Of a stretch of DNA of 45,488 bases, positions 16,680 to 25,310 are shown one piece after another. Source of the stretch: Clostridia bacterium (GTDB lineage: Bacteria > Bacillota > Clostridia > UBA1381); contig JAFSXU010000057.1 of assembly GCA_017443895.1 (NCBI GenBank), positions 1-45,488 on the forward strand, read 5' to 3'. A model generated the notes under the pieces. The model saw only the letters and a list, made by a program, of their open reading frames with translations. It was not told where the DNA came from and made no database searches. Positions within the stretch are counted from its first letter, which is position 1, and every line of letters starts with the position of its first letter. The position numbers and the translations under genes are program-made.

Positions 16680-18047
16680 ATGGCAAACAGAAACAGGAAA
16701 ACAACAGCATGGGTATTTATTGTCATGATTGTAATTATGGTAGCGATTTTTGCACGCAGTGTAATCAAGGTCGATATATATAATAAAACAAAGCATAACA
16801 GGGTTTTTTCAGGTGCTCAGATGTTCGAGCCGACTAAAAATTCAGCAGATTCGGTTTCTGTGTCCGTTGCGCCACGGAGCAGTACATGGTCAAAGGCGTT
16901 TGACTTTAATAACGAGGGCATAACCGAGCACAATTATCAGGCGTATACATATGATTTTACCGTGTCAAACAACACGCAGGACGATATCTCAAGCTTTACA
17001 TTTAAGCTGACTTTTAATAATCGTGTATTTCTCTCCTCTGCATGGAACGGCGCCTTGGAGATACACCAAAAAACAAAGGACGGTGAGCTTGTAAATACTG
17101 TTCCCGACCTTCGTGAATTCAAGCCGGAAAACTATTCCCTTGAAACCTTTACCGTTGACGGAGAAACGCTTATTGCCATGAATCCGGGGGATTATCTTGT
17201 TTATATCCCAAGCACCTCTGTAAACGCTATGGAGGTACCCATCGAGCCTTTTAAGGCAACAACTCCGGGTATCATTATGTATGTAGCCATAGGCGAGGAT
17301 ATCGGCAGTTCGGAGCTTAGCATCGAATACACCTTCCACCGCCTGCTCACAAGCGAGCCGTTGTTTTGGGTGTCGTTGATTATGCTTATGATATGGCTTA
17401 TTGCGCTTATCATTTTTGCAATTACCTCCGCACAGATACGAAAGTACAATGAACGGCACGAAAGGGATAACAAGATTATAAATGAGTCCATTGAAACCTT
17501 TACAGGCTTTATTGATGCCAAGGACCCGTATACAAACGGTCATTCAAAGCGAGTTGCCATTTACACAAAAATGATTGCAAAAGAAATGGGCTATTCGGGC
17601 GAGGAGCTTGACTATATTTATTATATTGCGCTTCTTCACGACTGCGGAAAAATCGGCGTGCCCGACAGCGTTTTGGGAAAGCCCGGTAAGCTCACCGATG
17701 AGGAGTTTGCTATTATGAAATCGCATACGGTGCATGGCGGAGAAATTTTAAGCAGCTTCAAGAGCCTTAAAAATGCGGGCGAGGGCGCCCTCTATCACCA
17801 CGAAAGATATGACGGAGGTGGCTACCCCGAGGGCAGAGCGGGCGAGGATATTCCGCTTATCGCGCGTATGATATGCGTTGCAGACTCTTTTGATGCAATG
17901 AATACTAACCGTGTATACAGAAAGAAGCTCTCAAGAGAGCATATTATAAGCGAAATTGAAAATAATAAGGGCTTTCAGTTCGATCCAAAGATTGCAGATA
18001 TAATGCTTGGCCTTTTAAGAGACGGCAAGGTCCCTGTTGAGGGCTGA
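16680..18047 (+). CDS. Membrane HD-GYP domain protein (putative cyclic-di-GMP phosphodiesterase)
   Basis: 455 residues, AAAAGGAGC upstream. One helix at ~10-29, an extracellular domain ~35-225, a second helix at ~232-253, then a cytosolic HD-GYP domain. The extracellular part (YDFTVSNNTQDDISSFTFKLTF, with WNG) resembles a family-2-like carbohydrate-binding beta sandwich; that is inference. HD-GYP motifs: NGHSKRVA, LLHDCGKIG (HD pair), KSHTVHGGEIL, YHHERYDGGGYPEG and ARMICVADSFDAM. The GYP loop is intact, so hydrolysis of cyclic-di-GMP or a related dinucleotide is expected. A sugar-sensing receptor for surface attachment would fit a polysaccharide degrader. Confidence 0.9.
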   Translation: MANRNRKTTAWVFIVMIVIMVAIFARSVIKVDIYNKTKHNRVFSGAQMFEPTKNSADSVSVSVAPRSSTWSKAFDFNNEGITEHNYQAYTYDFTVSNNTQDDISSFTFKLTFNNRVFLSSAWNGALEIHQKTKDGELVNTVPDLREFKPENYSLETFTVDGETLIAMNPGDYLVYIPSTSVNAMEVPIEPFKATTPGIIMYVAIGEDIGSSELSIEYTFHRLLTSEPLFWVSLIMLMIWLIALIIFAITSAQIRKYNERHERDNKIINESIETFTGFIDAKDPYTNGHSKRVAIYTKMIAKEMGYSGEELDYIYYIALLHDCGKIGVPDSVLGKPGKLTDEEFAIMKSHTVHGGEILSSFKSLKNAGEGALYHHERYDGGGYPEGRAGEDIPLIARMICVADSFDAMNTNRVYRKKLSREHIISEIENNKGFQFDPKIADIMLGLLRDGKVPVEG

Positions 18048-18060
18048 AAATATAATAACC

Positions 18061-18094
18061 AAACCCCGTGAACCATATGGTTACGGGGTTTTTG
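18061..18094 (+). terminator. Terminator between the HD-GYP gene and the Crp/Fnr gene
   Basis: AAACCCCGT-G-AACC pairs with GGTT-ACGGGGTTT, then T. Nearly symmetrical, so it can serve both convergent genes. Confidence 0.88.
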
Positions 18095-18105
18095 TGCGCG
18101 AAAAG

Positions 18106-18759
18106 TCAAAGGATTTCAAAATGGTTTTTATGGAATTTTATAACTCCCTCATCTCTTAGCTTGCAAAGCTCGTTTGAGAGAGCACTTCTGTCGGCACAAA
18201 GATAGTCGGCAAGCTGTTTTCGTGAAAAGGGAATGTCGAAGGTGTCCGAATTTTCCCTTTTACTCATATACGAAAGATAACTCAAAATTTTGTCCCTTAA
18301 TTTCCTCTGCGAAATGTGCTCGATTTTCTCGGATAACTCCGCATTTTTGCTTGCAATAACGGCAATCAGATTTTGAATAATCCTGCTGTTAATATCGGAA
18401 TTTGAAAAGCTTAGCATCTTGCCTGTGTCAAAGTACATAATGGTAACATCCTCCTGTGCCGTAACATCTACTCCGGATATTCCCTCCGCACTCAGCGCAT
18501 AGCTTAACCCGAAACACATCGGCGGTGTCAGCTTTGAAATAACCGTGCTGTTCCCCCAAAAATCGTCCCGTGAAATAACCGCACTGCCCGATAAAATCAT
18601 ACAAAGCACATTTAATTTATCCCCCTGCGATATTATCCGCACTCCTTTTGGGTACTTTTTAACGCTTGACATACCACATTCAAGCGCTGTTTCAACCTCC
18701 GCAACCGTCATATTTTTAAAAAGCTGTGATTTGCTTAAAATATTTATATATTCGCTCAT
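18106..18759 (-). CDS. Crp/Fnr-family transcriptional regulator
   Basis: 217 residues from the ATG at 18759 (GAGG 5 bases upstream); the longer frame back to 18903 crosses the promoter. N-terminal cyclic-nucleotide-binding-like beta barrel ~20-120, dimer helix ~125-150, then a winged helix with FSRKQLADYLCADRSALSNEL as recognition region. The Cys pattern of an Fe-S Fnr is not seen and the effector is unknown. Transcribed divergently from the ldh-ferredoxin operon with a perfect 16-bp palindrome between, so it probably controls both itself and lactate metabolism. Confidence 0.88.
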   Translation of the reverse strand: MSEYINILSKSQLFKNMTVAEVETALECGMSSVKKYPKGVRIISQGDKLNVLCMILSGSAVISRDDFWGNSTVISKLTPPMCFGLSYALSAEGISGVDVTAQEDVTIMYFDTGKMLSFSNSDINSRIIQNLIAVIASKNAELSEKIEHISQRKLRDKILSYLSYMSKRENSDTFDIPFSRKQLADYLCADRSALSNELCKLRDEGVIKFHKNHFEIL

Positions 18760-18783
18760 AAAAACCTCAAAAATTTTAATTTT

Positions 18784-18799
18784 GGTTGTAATAACAACC
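18784..18799. promoter_or_regulatory. Palindromic operator between the Crp/Fnr gene and ldh
   Basis: GGTTGT-AATA-ACAACC, a perfect two-fold palindrome of the size bound by Crp/Fnr dimers. It lies just downstream of the regulator's own start point and is centred about 41-43 bases before the expected ldh start, the class II activation position. Confidence 0.65.
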
Positions 18800-18811
18800 G
18801 ATTTTTTAATA

Positions 18812-18840
18812 ATTATAGTGTATAATAAGGATAAAGTCAA
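18812..18840 (-). promoter_or_regulatory. Promoter of the Crp/Fnr gene
   Basis: On the minus strand TTGACT (18840-18835), 17 bases, TATAAT (18817-18812). Confidence 0.8.
18821..18826 (+). promoter_or_regulatory. -10 element of the ldh-ferredoxin promoter
   Basis: TATAAT without a recognisable -35 (CCGATT at the expected place), as expected for an activator-dependent promoter. Confidence 0.5.
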
Positions 18841-18858
18841 GGAGTTGATAAGTCTGAA

Positions 18859-18949
18859 AAAATGCTCGTCGCATAGCACTATTATTAAGGACTTGAAGTA
18901 CACAAGTACGACTGCGTCCTTTATAACAGCACTCTGCCAAGAGCATTTT
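18859..18949 (+). repeat. Hairpin with conserved apical module in the ldh leader
   Basis: AAAATGCTC (18859-18867) pairs with GAGCATTTT (18941-18949); inside, AAGGAC pairs with GTCCTT, and the tip is ACTTGAAGTAC-ACAA-GTACGACTGCG. The same tip occurs three times at 22656-22890 on different lower stems. It makes up most of the ldh 5' leader. Confidence 0.6.
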
Positions 18950-18975
18950 CCCAGACGGTTTTGTGAAAGGAGTTA

Positions 18976-19938
18976 ATGGTTATAATTATGAAACATATAA
19001 ATATCAGAAAAACAGCAATAGTCGGCTGTGGGTTTGTCGGTGCGGCATCGGCGTTTGCAATAATGCAGAGCGGTCTGTTTTCGGAGATGGTTCTGATTGA
19101 TGCCAACAAAACCAAGGCAGAGGGCGAGGCACTTGATATAAGTCACGGTCTGCCGTTTGCAAAGCCTATGAAAATATACGCAGGCACATATGACGATATT
19201 GCCGACGCCTCACTTATAATAGTAACGGCAGGCGCAGGGCAAAAGCCGGGCGAAACACGGCTTGACCTTGTAAAGAAGAATATAGCCGTTTTTAAGTCAA
19301 TCATTCCTGAAATAGCACAACGCAACAAGGACGCAATTTTGCTTATAGTTGCAAATCCGGTTGATATTCTTACCTATGTGGCGGCAAAGCTTAGCGGATA
19401 CCCCGAAAACAGGGTATTCGGAACAGGAACGGTGCTTGATACCGCACGCTTAAAATATCTTATAGGCGAGCATTTACAGGTTGATCCAAGAACCGTACAC
19501 GCTTTCATAATCGGCGAGCATGGCGACAGCGAGATTGTGGCATGGAGCAGTGCCAATGTTTCCGGTGTACCGCTTAGTGAGTTTTGCCAAATGCGTGGAC
19601 ACTTTGACCACGAAAAGGCAATGCAGGAAATCGGCGAAAGTGTTAAGAACAGTGCATACGAGATTATAGAAAAGAAAAATGCAACCTACTATGGAATTGC
19701 AATGTCGGTAAAGCGTGTGTGTGAGGCGATAGTCCGTGATGAAAAGTCGATTTTGCCTGTTTCAACCATACACCACGGCAGCAGGATAGACGATGTTGCG
19801 TTCAGTATGCCTACGATTGTCGGCAAGAACGGCGTTGAAACGCTTGTACCCATACAGCTTGACGGGAATGAAACAGATGCGCTTATAAAATCAGCAAAAA
19901 CGCTTAGAGCGGTAATTGATGAAGCGTTTGAGAATTGA
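18976..19938 (+). CDS. ldh: L-lactate dehydrogenase, second copy
   Basis: 320 residues. Rossmann motif AIVGCGFVGAASAF, NAD-binding Asp in LIDANK, GAGQKPGETRLDL (Gln for lactate specificity), ANPVDILTY and IIGEHGDSEIVAWSS with catalytic His. The start at 18976 has AAAGGAG only 3 bases away; ATG at 18988 is the alternative. Diverged from the ldh at 7799. First gene of an operon with an 8Fe-like ferredoxin protein, under a leader hairpin and a likely Crp/Fnr activator site. The Fe-S partner hints at coupling to electron flow (inference). Confidence 0.92.
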   Translation: MVIIMKHINIRKTAIVGCGFVGAASAFAIMQSGLFSEMVLIDANKTKAEGEALDISHGLPFAKPMKIYAGTYDDIADASLIIVTAGAGQKPGETRLDLVKKNIAVFKSIIPEIAQRNKDAILLIVANPVDILTYVAAKLSGYPENRVFGTGTVLDTARLKYLIGEHLQVDPRTVHAFIIGEHGDSEIVAWSSANVSGVPLSEFCQMRGHFDHEKAMQEIGESVKNSAYEIIEKKNATYYGIAMSVKRVCEAIVRDEKSILPVSTIHHGSRIDDVAFSMPTIVGKNGVETLVPIQLDGNETDALIKSAKTLRAVIDEAFEN

Positions 19939-19946
19939 GGTATATC

Positions 19947-20651
19947 ATGATAAGAAAAATAATTAAAATAGACGAGGAAAAATGTAACGGTTGCGGTGCG
20001 TGTGCAAATGCGTGCCACGAGGGCGCAATTGATATGGTAAACGGTAAGGCAAAGCTTATGCGTGAAAACTTTTGTGACGGTTTTGGCGATTGTCTGCCGT
20101 CATGCCCTACAGGTGCAATAACCTTTGAGGAGAGGGAAGCACCCGAATATGACGAGGCGGCTGTTAAAGAAAGCCAAATGAAAAAGGAGAAATTACATAT
20201 GGAGCATCATCAGGGCGGTTGCCCGGGCTCAAGATTTATGAGCTTTGAAAGAGAAGAGGAAGATATTTTACAGAATATAAAGCCTGTATCAAGACTCAAT
20301 CAGTGGCCGGTTCAGATTAAACTTCTGCCGACAACTGCACCGTTTTATGACGGGGCAAAGCTCTTGATTGCCGCAGACTGTACCTCTTATGCCTATGCAA
20401 ATATGCACGAGGATTTTATGAAGGGCAAGGTTACGCTTATCGGCTGTCCTAAGCTTGACGATATTGATTATACCGATAAATTGACCGAGATAATTAAAAA
20501 TAACGATGTACAGGGCGTAACAATTGTGCGTATGGAGGTGCCGTGTTGCGGCGGCTTGCAACTGGCGGCACAAACAGCACTCCAAAAAAGCGGTAAATTC
20601 ATTCCGTGGCAGGTTGTGACAATTTCGAGGGACGGAAGGATAATTGATTAA
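19947..20651 (+). CDS. 4Fe-4S ferredoxin-domain protein
   Basis: 234 residues. Start ATG 19947 with GAGG overlapping the ldh stop. N-terminal CNGCGACANAC is a complete 4Fe-4S motif; the second motif reads CDGFGDCLPSCP, with Phe where the second Cys would be, so that cluster may have three protein ligands or none. The C-terminal ~140 residues contain ADCTSYAYANMHEDFMKG, IGCPKLDD and VPCCGGLQ, extra Cys seen in this common anaerobe family. Role is electron transfer with an unknown partner. Cotranscribed with ldh. Confidence 0.85.
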   Translation: MIRKIIKIDEEKCNGCGACANACHEGAIDMVNGKAKLMRENFCDGFGDCLPSCPTGAITFEEREAPEYDEAAVKESQMKKEKLHMEHHQGGCPGSRFMSFEREEEDILQNIKPVSRLNQWPVQIKLLPTTAPFYDGAKLLIAADCTSYAYANMHEDFMKGKVTLIGCPKLDDIDYTDKLTEIIKNNDVQGVTIVRMEVPCCGGLQLAAQTALQKSGKFIPWQVVTISRDGRIID

Positions 20652-20712
20652 AAGAAATATTTTCAAACAATAAACACCAAATAAACACCAACCCGACCAA
20701 AAAGACGGGAAA

Positions 20713-20758
20713 TAAAAAACCGTACAACCTCTAAAAACAGCTTGGTTGTGCGGTTTTT
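20713..20758. terminator. Bidirectional terminator after the ferredoxin gene
   Basis: AAAAAACCG-TACAACC pairs with GGTTGTG-CGGTTTTTT. Serves the ferredoxin gene on plus and the tRNA fragment side on minus. Confidence 0.85.
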
Positions 20759-20759
20759 T

Positions 20760-20785
20760 GTGGAGCTAACGAGCGGAGTCGAACT
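20760..20785 (-). pseudogene. 3' fragment of a tRNA-Thr gene
   Basis: About 26 bases (GTGGAGCTAACGAGCGGAGT and on to CGAAC) are identical to the 3' end of the intact tRNA-Thr 105 bases away, including CCA and most of the T arm. The rest of the gene is missing. It could be a decayed tandem copy or an integration scar. Confidence 0.75.
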
Positions 20786-20821
20786 GTTGCTGCCGCTGTT
20801 TATTTTACACTAAATCGAAAC

Positions 20822-20864
20822 AAAAAACACCGCAGGGGTAAAACCCCTAAGCGGTGCGCTTTTT
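20822..20864 (-). terminator. Terminator of tRNA-Thr
   Basis: CACCGC-AGGGGT pairs with ACCCCT-AA-GCGGTG. On the minus strand it is followed by TTTTTTG. Confidence 0.85.
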
Positions 20865-20865
20865 G

Positions 20866-20941
20866 TGGAGCTAACGAGCGGAGTCGAACCGCCGACCTCT
20901 TCATTACCAATGAAGTGCTCTGCCTACTGAGCTACGTCAGC
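20866..20941 (-). tRNA. tRNA-Thr, anticodon GGT
   Basis: On the minus strand GCTGACG pairs with CGTTAGC (one G-T pair); anticodon arm CTTCA-TTGGTAA-TGAAG gives GGT, reading ACC/ACU. T arm GGCGG-TTCGACT-CCGCT region is intact and CCA is encoded. Confidence 0.94.
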
Positions 20942-21130
20942 AACTTTATCTGTTTGAGTACAGGTATCTACCCCAAACATGACAACACCTATTATAGTAT
21001 ATGAAAAATATTTTGTCAATACCAAAAATAAAAAACACTCAAAATTCATGCCAATATCTTGTATCGGCAAAGTCGGAAAATGACTATATTTTGCGGTGAG
21101 AAAAAAACTTGAAAAAAATGAGAAAAATGC

Positions 21131-21159
21131 TTGACTTTTGGCTTTATTTCGTATATAAT
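21131..21159 (+). promoter_or_regulatory. Promoter of the str operon segment
   Basis: TTGACT (21131-21136), 17 bases, TATAAT (21154-21159). Confidence 0.85.
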
Positions 21160-21237
21160 CCAATAGATTGCAGTTAGGATAGCTATGCCTATTTTTAAAT
21201 GATTGCATATAAAATTATCTACGGAGTGAAAATTACA

Positions 21238-21480
21238 ATGATCACCGACTCGGACAGGTCAAGGCTACAGACAGGCTTTAAACAAGCAACAAGAGCTGTA
21301 AATCTTGGCAAAGTACAAAAACTTATCATTGCGCTTGACAGCGATGATAAAGTAAGAGAACCGCTCGTATCGGCGGCGGGGGAAAAGGGCATTGAAATTG
21401 TAACTGTGCCGACAATGGAGGAGCTTGGAAAGCTTTGCGAAATTGAGGTCGGTGCAAGCTGTGCCGTAATTTTAAAATAG
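21238..21480 (+). CDS. L7Ae-family ribosomal/K-turn-binding protein
   Basis: 80 residues from ATG 21238 (ACGGAGTG upstream). Small alpha/beta RNA-binding fold with LIIALDSDD, IEIVTVPTMEELGKLC and GASCAVIL, the L7Ae/L30e pattern. Relatives in Firmicutes (YbxF-like) bind kink-turns in RNA and are encoded directly before rpsL, as here. Its target is not known from sequence. Confidence 0.88.
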   Translation: MITDSDRSRLQTGFKQATRAVNLGKVQKLIIALDSDDKVREPLVSAAGEKGIEIVTVPTMEELGKLCEIEVGASCAVILK

Positions 21481-21545
21481 TTTGTTACAGCCTGTGGCTG
21501 TGATGATATATTAAATCAAATTTATGAAAGGAAGTGTAACACGGT

Positions 21546-21971
21546 ATGCCTACATTTAATCAGCTGGTTAAAACAGGTAGAAAGACATCTAAGAAGAAGT
21601 CAACCGCACCTGCTCTTAACAAGTCTTTAAACTCTTTGAAGAAGAAGACTACAGATAAGAGCTCTCCACAGAAGCGTGGCGTATGTACAGCAGTTAGAAC
21701 TGCAACACCTAAGAAGCCTAACTCAGCTTTAAGAAAAATTGCCAGAGTTCGTCTTACAAACGGTATTGAAGTAACAGCTTACATCCCCGGTATTGGACAT
21801 AACTTACAGGAACATAGTGTTGTTCTTATAAGAGGCGGAAGAGTTCGTGACCTGCCTGGTACAAGATACCACATCATCAGAGGTACTCTTGATGCTCAGG
21901 GTGTAAACGGTCGTTTACAGGGTCGTTCAAAGTACGGTGCCAAGAGACCGAAAGAAGCTAAGAAAAAGTGA
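21546..21971 (+). CDS. rpsL: 30S ribosomal protein S12
   Basis: 141 residues, [13 protein letters not shown] start, GAAAGGAAG upstream. [13 protein letters not shown] keeps Lys at the classic streptomycin position, so no resistance change is seen there. Lies at the decoding centre. Followed by a ~170-base spacer with a GCGTATC..GATACGC hairpin before rpsG. Confidence 0.97.
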   Translation: MPTFNQLVKTGRKTSKKKSTAPALNKSLNSLKKKTTDKSSPQKRGVCTAVRTATPKKPNSALRKIARVRLTNGIEVTAYIPGIGHNLQEHSVVLIRGGRVRDLPGTRYHIIRGTLDAQGVNGRLQGRSKYGAKRPKEAKKK

Positions 21972-22144
21972 TAATTGATTTTTAAAATCAGTTATTGCGT
22001 ATCACAAGTGCATATCGGGTTATTTCATATAATAATGCAGAAACGATACGCGCTGACGGAATTTTGAAATACTAAGTTCAGAGTACCTGTGATATTCATG
22101 AAAAAATGCATTTTGCGTTTTATACTATGAAGGAGGGAAGTAAA

Positions 22145-22615
22145 GTGCCAAGAAAAGGTTTTATTGCAAAAAGGGAAGTATTACCGGATCCTATTTACAA
22201 TAGCGTTGTCGTAACAAAGCTTATCAATAACATCATGCTTGACGGTAAGAAGGGTGTTGCCCAGAAGATCGTTTATGATGCATTCCAGATCGTAGCTGAA
22301 AAGACAGGCAAGGATCCACTTGAAGCATTTAGCGAGGCTATGGACAACATCATGCCCGTTCTTGAAGTAAAAGCAAGACGAGTAGGTGGTGCAACTTACC
22401 AGGTTCCTATGGAAGTTCGTCCTGAAAGAAGACAGACTTTAGGTCTTCGTTGGTTAACTCGTTATTCAAGAGAGCGTAATGAAAAGACCATGAAAGAAAG
22501 ACTTGCAAACGAGCTTGTTGATGCTATCAACGGTACCGGCGGTTCTGTTAAGAAGCGTGAGGATACTCACAAGATGGCAGAGGCTAACAAGGCATTCGCA
22601 CACTATCGTTGGTAA
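22145..22615 (+). CDS. rpsG: 30S ribosomal protein S7, GTG start
   Basis: 156 residues, the standard length, when started at the GTG at 22145 (reads [15 protein letters not shown] after the initiator), 7 bases after AAGGAGGG. The frame extends upstream to an ATG at 22106, but that would add unconserved residues. Organises the 16S 3' domain. Ends FAHYRW as usual. Confidence 0.97.
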   Translation: MPRKGFIAKREVLPDPIYNSVVVTKLINNIMLDGKKGVAQKIVYDAFQIVAEKTGKDPLEAFSEAMDNIMPVLEVKARRVGGATYQVPMEVRPERRQTLGLRWLTRYSRERNEKTMKERLANELVDAINGTGGSVKKREDTHKMAEANKAFAHYRW

Positions 22616-22635
22616 TTTTTTTACCGTGTTTTGGC

Positions 22636-22925
22636 GCCTGAGCATTCCGAAACCTGCTTGAAGTACCTTTGTACGACTGCGCAGTTTTCAAAACGCTCAT
22701 GCATCCAAACTCCGGCAAAAAAATCAAGATTTTTCATCTGTATTTTGGCGTCTAAGCTCGCAAATTCGACTTTAAGTACCTTTGTACGACTGCGCAAATT
22801 TTGAAACGCTTATCCGATAAAACTACAGCGAAAAATGCTTTAGTTTAGGGTATGGGCGAAACCTGCTTGAAGTACTTTTGTACGACGGCGTTGAAAATGC
22901 TTATGTAACTAAAAACAGCGAAAAA
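22636..22925 (+). repeat. Three hairpins with a conserved apical module between rpsG and fusA
   Basis: This 411-base gap without a gene holds three copies of the core (C)TTGAAGTAC-NTTT-GTACGACNGCG at about 22658-22681, 22770-22796 and 22866-22892. Each is bounded by lower stems whose sequence varies while pairing is kept, such as TGAGC..GCTCA in the first and AAGC..GCTT in the second. The same core is in the ldh leader. Near the end, ATACCCTATAGGGTAT (about 22962-22977) is a perfect palindrome before the fusA ribosome site. Confidence 0.65.
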
Positions 22926-23026
22926 GCGAATAAGTTTTTCTGACAAAACAATTTAAACGATTATACCCTATAGGGTATGTATACAAAACTATCAAATTTA
23001 CCTTTATCGAAAGGAGGAAAATAATT

Positions 23027-25138
23027 TTGGGTAGACAGTATTCACTTGAAAATACAAGGAATATCGGTATCATGGCCCATATTGATGCCGGTAAGACTAC
23101 TACAACCGAAAGAATCCTGTATTATACAGGTATTAACCATAAAATCGGCGAAACCCATGAAGGTGCTGCGACCATGGACTGGATGGCTCAGGAGCAGGAG
23201 CGTGGTATTACTATCACATCAGCTGCTACAACATGCTTCTGGCAGCCAAAGGAAGGCCCATACGCAGGCAAGAAGCACAGAATTAACATCATTGACACCC
23301 CAGGACACGTTGACTTTACAGTTGAGGTTCAGAGATCATTGAGAGTTCTTGACGGTTCTGTAACCGTTATGTGCGCTAAGGGCGGAGTTGAGCCACAGTC
23401 TGAAACTGTATGGCGTCAGGCTGATGATTATAAGGTTCCCCGCATGATTTTCGTTAACAAAATGGATATCATGGGTGCGGACTTCTACAATGTTGTAAAC
23501 ATGGTTCACGAGCGACTTCATGCTCCGGGCGTTCCAATCCAGCTCCCGATAGGTGCTGAGGATGATTTCATAGGTATTATTGACCTTATGAACATGGACG
23601 CAGAGATTTATGAAGATGCTTTAGGCGAGAAGTATCACAAGGAAGAAATTCCTGCCGATATGAAGGAAAAGGCTGAGGAATACCGTCAGCAGATGGTTGA
23701 GGCTATTTGCGAAACAGACGAGGACTTGCTTGAAAAGTTCTTAAGCGATGAGGAAATCTCAGTTAATGAATTAAAGTTAGCATTAAGAAAGGCTACAATC
23801 AATAACGAAATCGTACCAATCCTTTGCGGTACAGCTTACAGAAACAAGGGTGTCCAGATGCTCCTTGATGCAGTTATTGAGTATATGCCTGCTCCTACAG
23901 ATGTTCCTAACATCAAGGGTGTAAATCCTGAAACAAACGAGGAGGACGAAAGACCTTCATCAGACGATGCTCCGTTTGCTGCACTTGCATTCAAGATTGC
24001 AACAGACCCATTCGTTGGTAAGATTTGCTTCTTCAGAGTATATTCAGGTACTCTTTCAAAGGGTTCATATGTATTGAACTCATGTAAGGGTAAGCGTGAG
24101 AGAATGGGTAGAATTCTCCAGATGCACGCAAATCACAGAGAGGACCTTGACATCGTATATTCAGGCGATATCGCAGCCGGCGTAGGTTTACAAAACACAA
24201 CAACCGGTGAAACTCTTTGTGACGAGAAAGCTCCTATAATCTTAGAGTCAATGGACTTCCCGGAGCCTGTTATCCGTGTTGCTATCGAGCCTAAGACTAA
24301 GGCAGGTCAGGAGAAGATGGGTATAGCTCTTGCAAAGCTTGCAGAAGAGGACCCAACCTTTAAGACCTACACAGACGAGGAAACCGGTCAGACAATTATC
24401 GCAGGTATGGGTGAGCTTCACTTAGAGATTATTGTTGACAGACTTTTAAGAGAGTTCAAGGTTGAGGCTAATGTCGGTCAGCCACAGGTATCGTACAGAG
24501 AGGCATTCAGAAAGCCTGTTGATATCGAGCATAAATATGCCCGTCAGTCAGGTGGTAAAGGTCAGTACGGTCATGTATTCATTAAGTTCGAGCCACTTGC
24601 AGAGGGCGAGGGCTATGTATTCGAGAACGCCGTTGTCGGCGGTGCTATCCCTAAGGAGTATATCCCTGCTGTTGATGCAGGTATCCAGGGCGCAATGTTA
24701 AACGGTGTACTTGCAGGATACAATGTTGTTGACTTAAAGGCTACATTATATGACGGCTCATACCATGAGGTCGACTCTTCGGAAATGGCGTTCAAGATTG
24801 CCGCATCAATGGCATTCAAGGAAGCTATGAAGAAATCAGACCCGGTATTAAAAGAGCCTATCATGCTTGTTAATGTAATCACTCCTGATGATTATTTAGG
24901 TTTCGTTATCGGTGACCTTTCATCAAGAAGAGGTATGATAAAGGATCAGGAAACAAGAACAGGTGGTGTAACTCAGGTTATTGCTGATGTTCCTCTGTCA
25001 GAGATGTTCGGTTATGCAACCGTACTTCGTTCAGGTACACAGGGTAGAGGTCAGTACACCATGGAGCCATCACACTACAGCGAAGTTCCTAAGTCAATCC
25101 AGGAAAAGATTATCAGCGAAAGAGCAAAGAATGACTAA
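23027..25138 (+). CDS. fusA: Elongation factor G, TTG start
   Basis: 703 residues. GTPase that moves tRNAs and mRNA after peptide transfer. TTG at 23027 lies 9 bases after AAAGGAGG and gives [20 protein letters not shown], the full family N-terminus. P-loop [17 protein letters not shown] and NKMD are present, then domains II-V with [15 protein letters not shown]. Third gene of the str operon, separated from rpsG by the hairpin array. Confidence 0.97.
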   Translation: MGRQYSLENTRNIGIMAHIDAGKTTTTERILYYTGINHKIGETHEGAATMDWMAQEQERGITITSAATTCFWQPKEGPYAGKKHRINIIDTPGHVDFTVEVQRSLRVLDGSVTVMCAKGGVEPQSETVWRQADDYKVPRMIFVNKMDIMGADFYNVVNMVHERLHAPGVPIQLPIGAEDDFIGIIDLMNMDAEIYEDALGEKYHKEEIPADMKEKAEEYRQQMVEAICETDEDLLEKFLSDEEISVNELKLALRKATINNEIVPILCGTAYRNKGVQMLLDAVIEYMPAPTDVPNIKGVNPETNEEDERPSSDDAPFAALAFKIATDPFVGKICFFRVYSGTLSKGSYVLNSCKGKRERMGRILQMHANHREDLDIVYSGDIAAGVGLQNTTTGETLCDEKAPIILESMDFPEPVIRVAIEPKTKAGQEKMGIALAKLAEEDPTFKTYTDEETGQTIIAGMGELHLEIIVDRLLREFKVEANVGQPQVSYREAFRKPVDIEHKYARQSGGKGQYGHVFIKFEPLAEGEGYVFENAVVGGAIPKEYIPAVDAGIQGAMLNGVLAGYNVVDLKATLYDGSYHEVDSSEMAFKIAASMAFKEAMKKSDPVLKEPIMLVNVITPDDYLGFVIGDLSSRRGMIKDQETRTGGVTQVIADVPLSEMFGYATVLRSGTQGRGQYTMEPSHYSEVPKSIQEKIISERAKND

Positions 25139-25142
25139 TTAA

Positions 25143-25190
25143 GGTATTTGAGGGAGCAAGACGCTCCCCTCAAGTACACGCTTTAATACC
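25143..25190 (+). promoter_or_regulatory. Large hairpin between fusA and tuf
   Basis: GGTATT..AATACC closes an inner stem GAGGGAGC-AAGAC-GCTCCC-C-TC. There is no T-run, so it is more likely a processing or stability element than a terminator. Confidence 0.45.
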
Positions 25191-25236
25191 AAATGGGTAA
25201 AATTAGCCATAATGGTATAAATATAGAAAAAAACAC

Positions 25237-25265
25237 TTGATTTTTTCTATAAAAAATTGTACAAT
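25237..25265 (+). promoter_or_regulatory. Promoter of tuf
   Basis: TTGATT (25237-25242), 17 bases, TACAAT (25260-25265), allowing tuf to be transcribed on its own. Confidence 0.7.
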
Positions 25266-25310
25266 AAATTTACTAATGTAATAGATTTATTTTAAGGAGG
25301 AATTATTACA

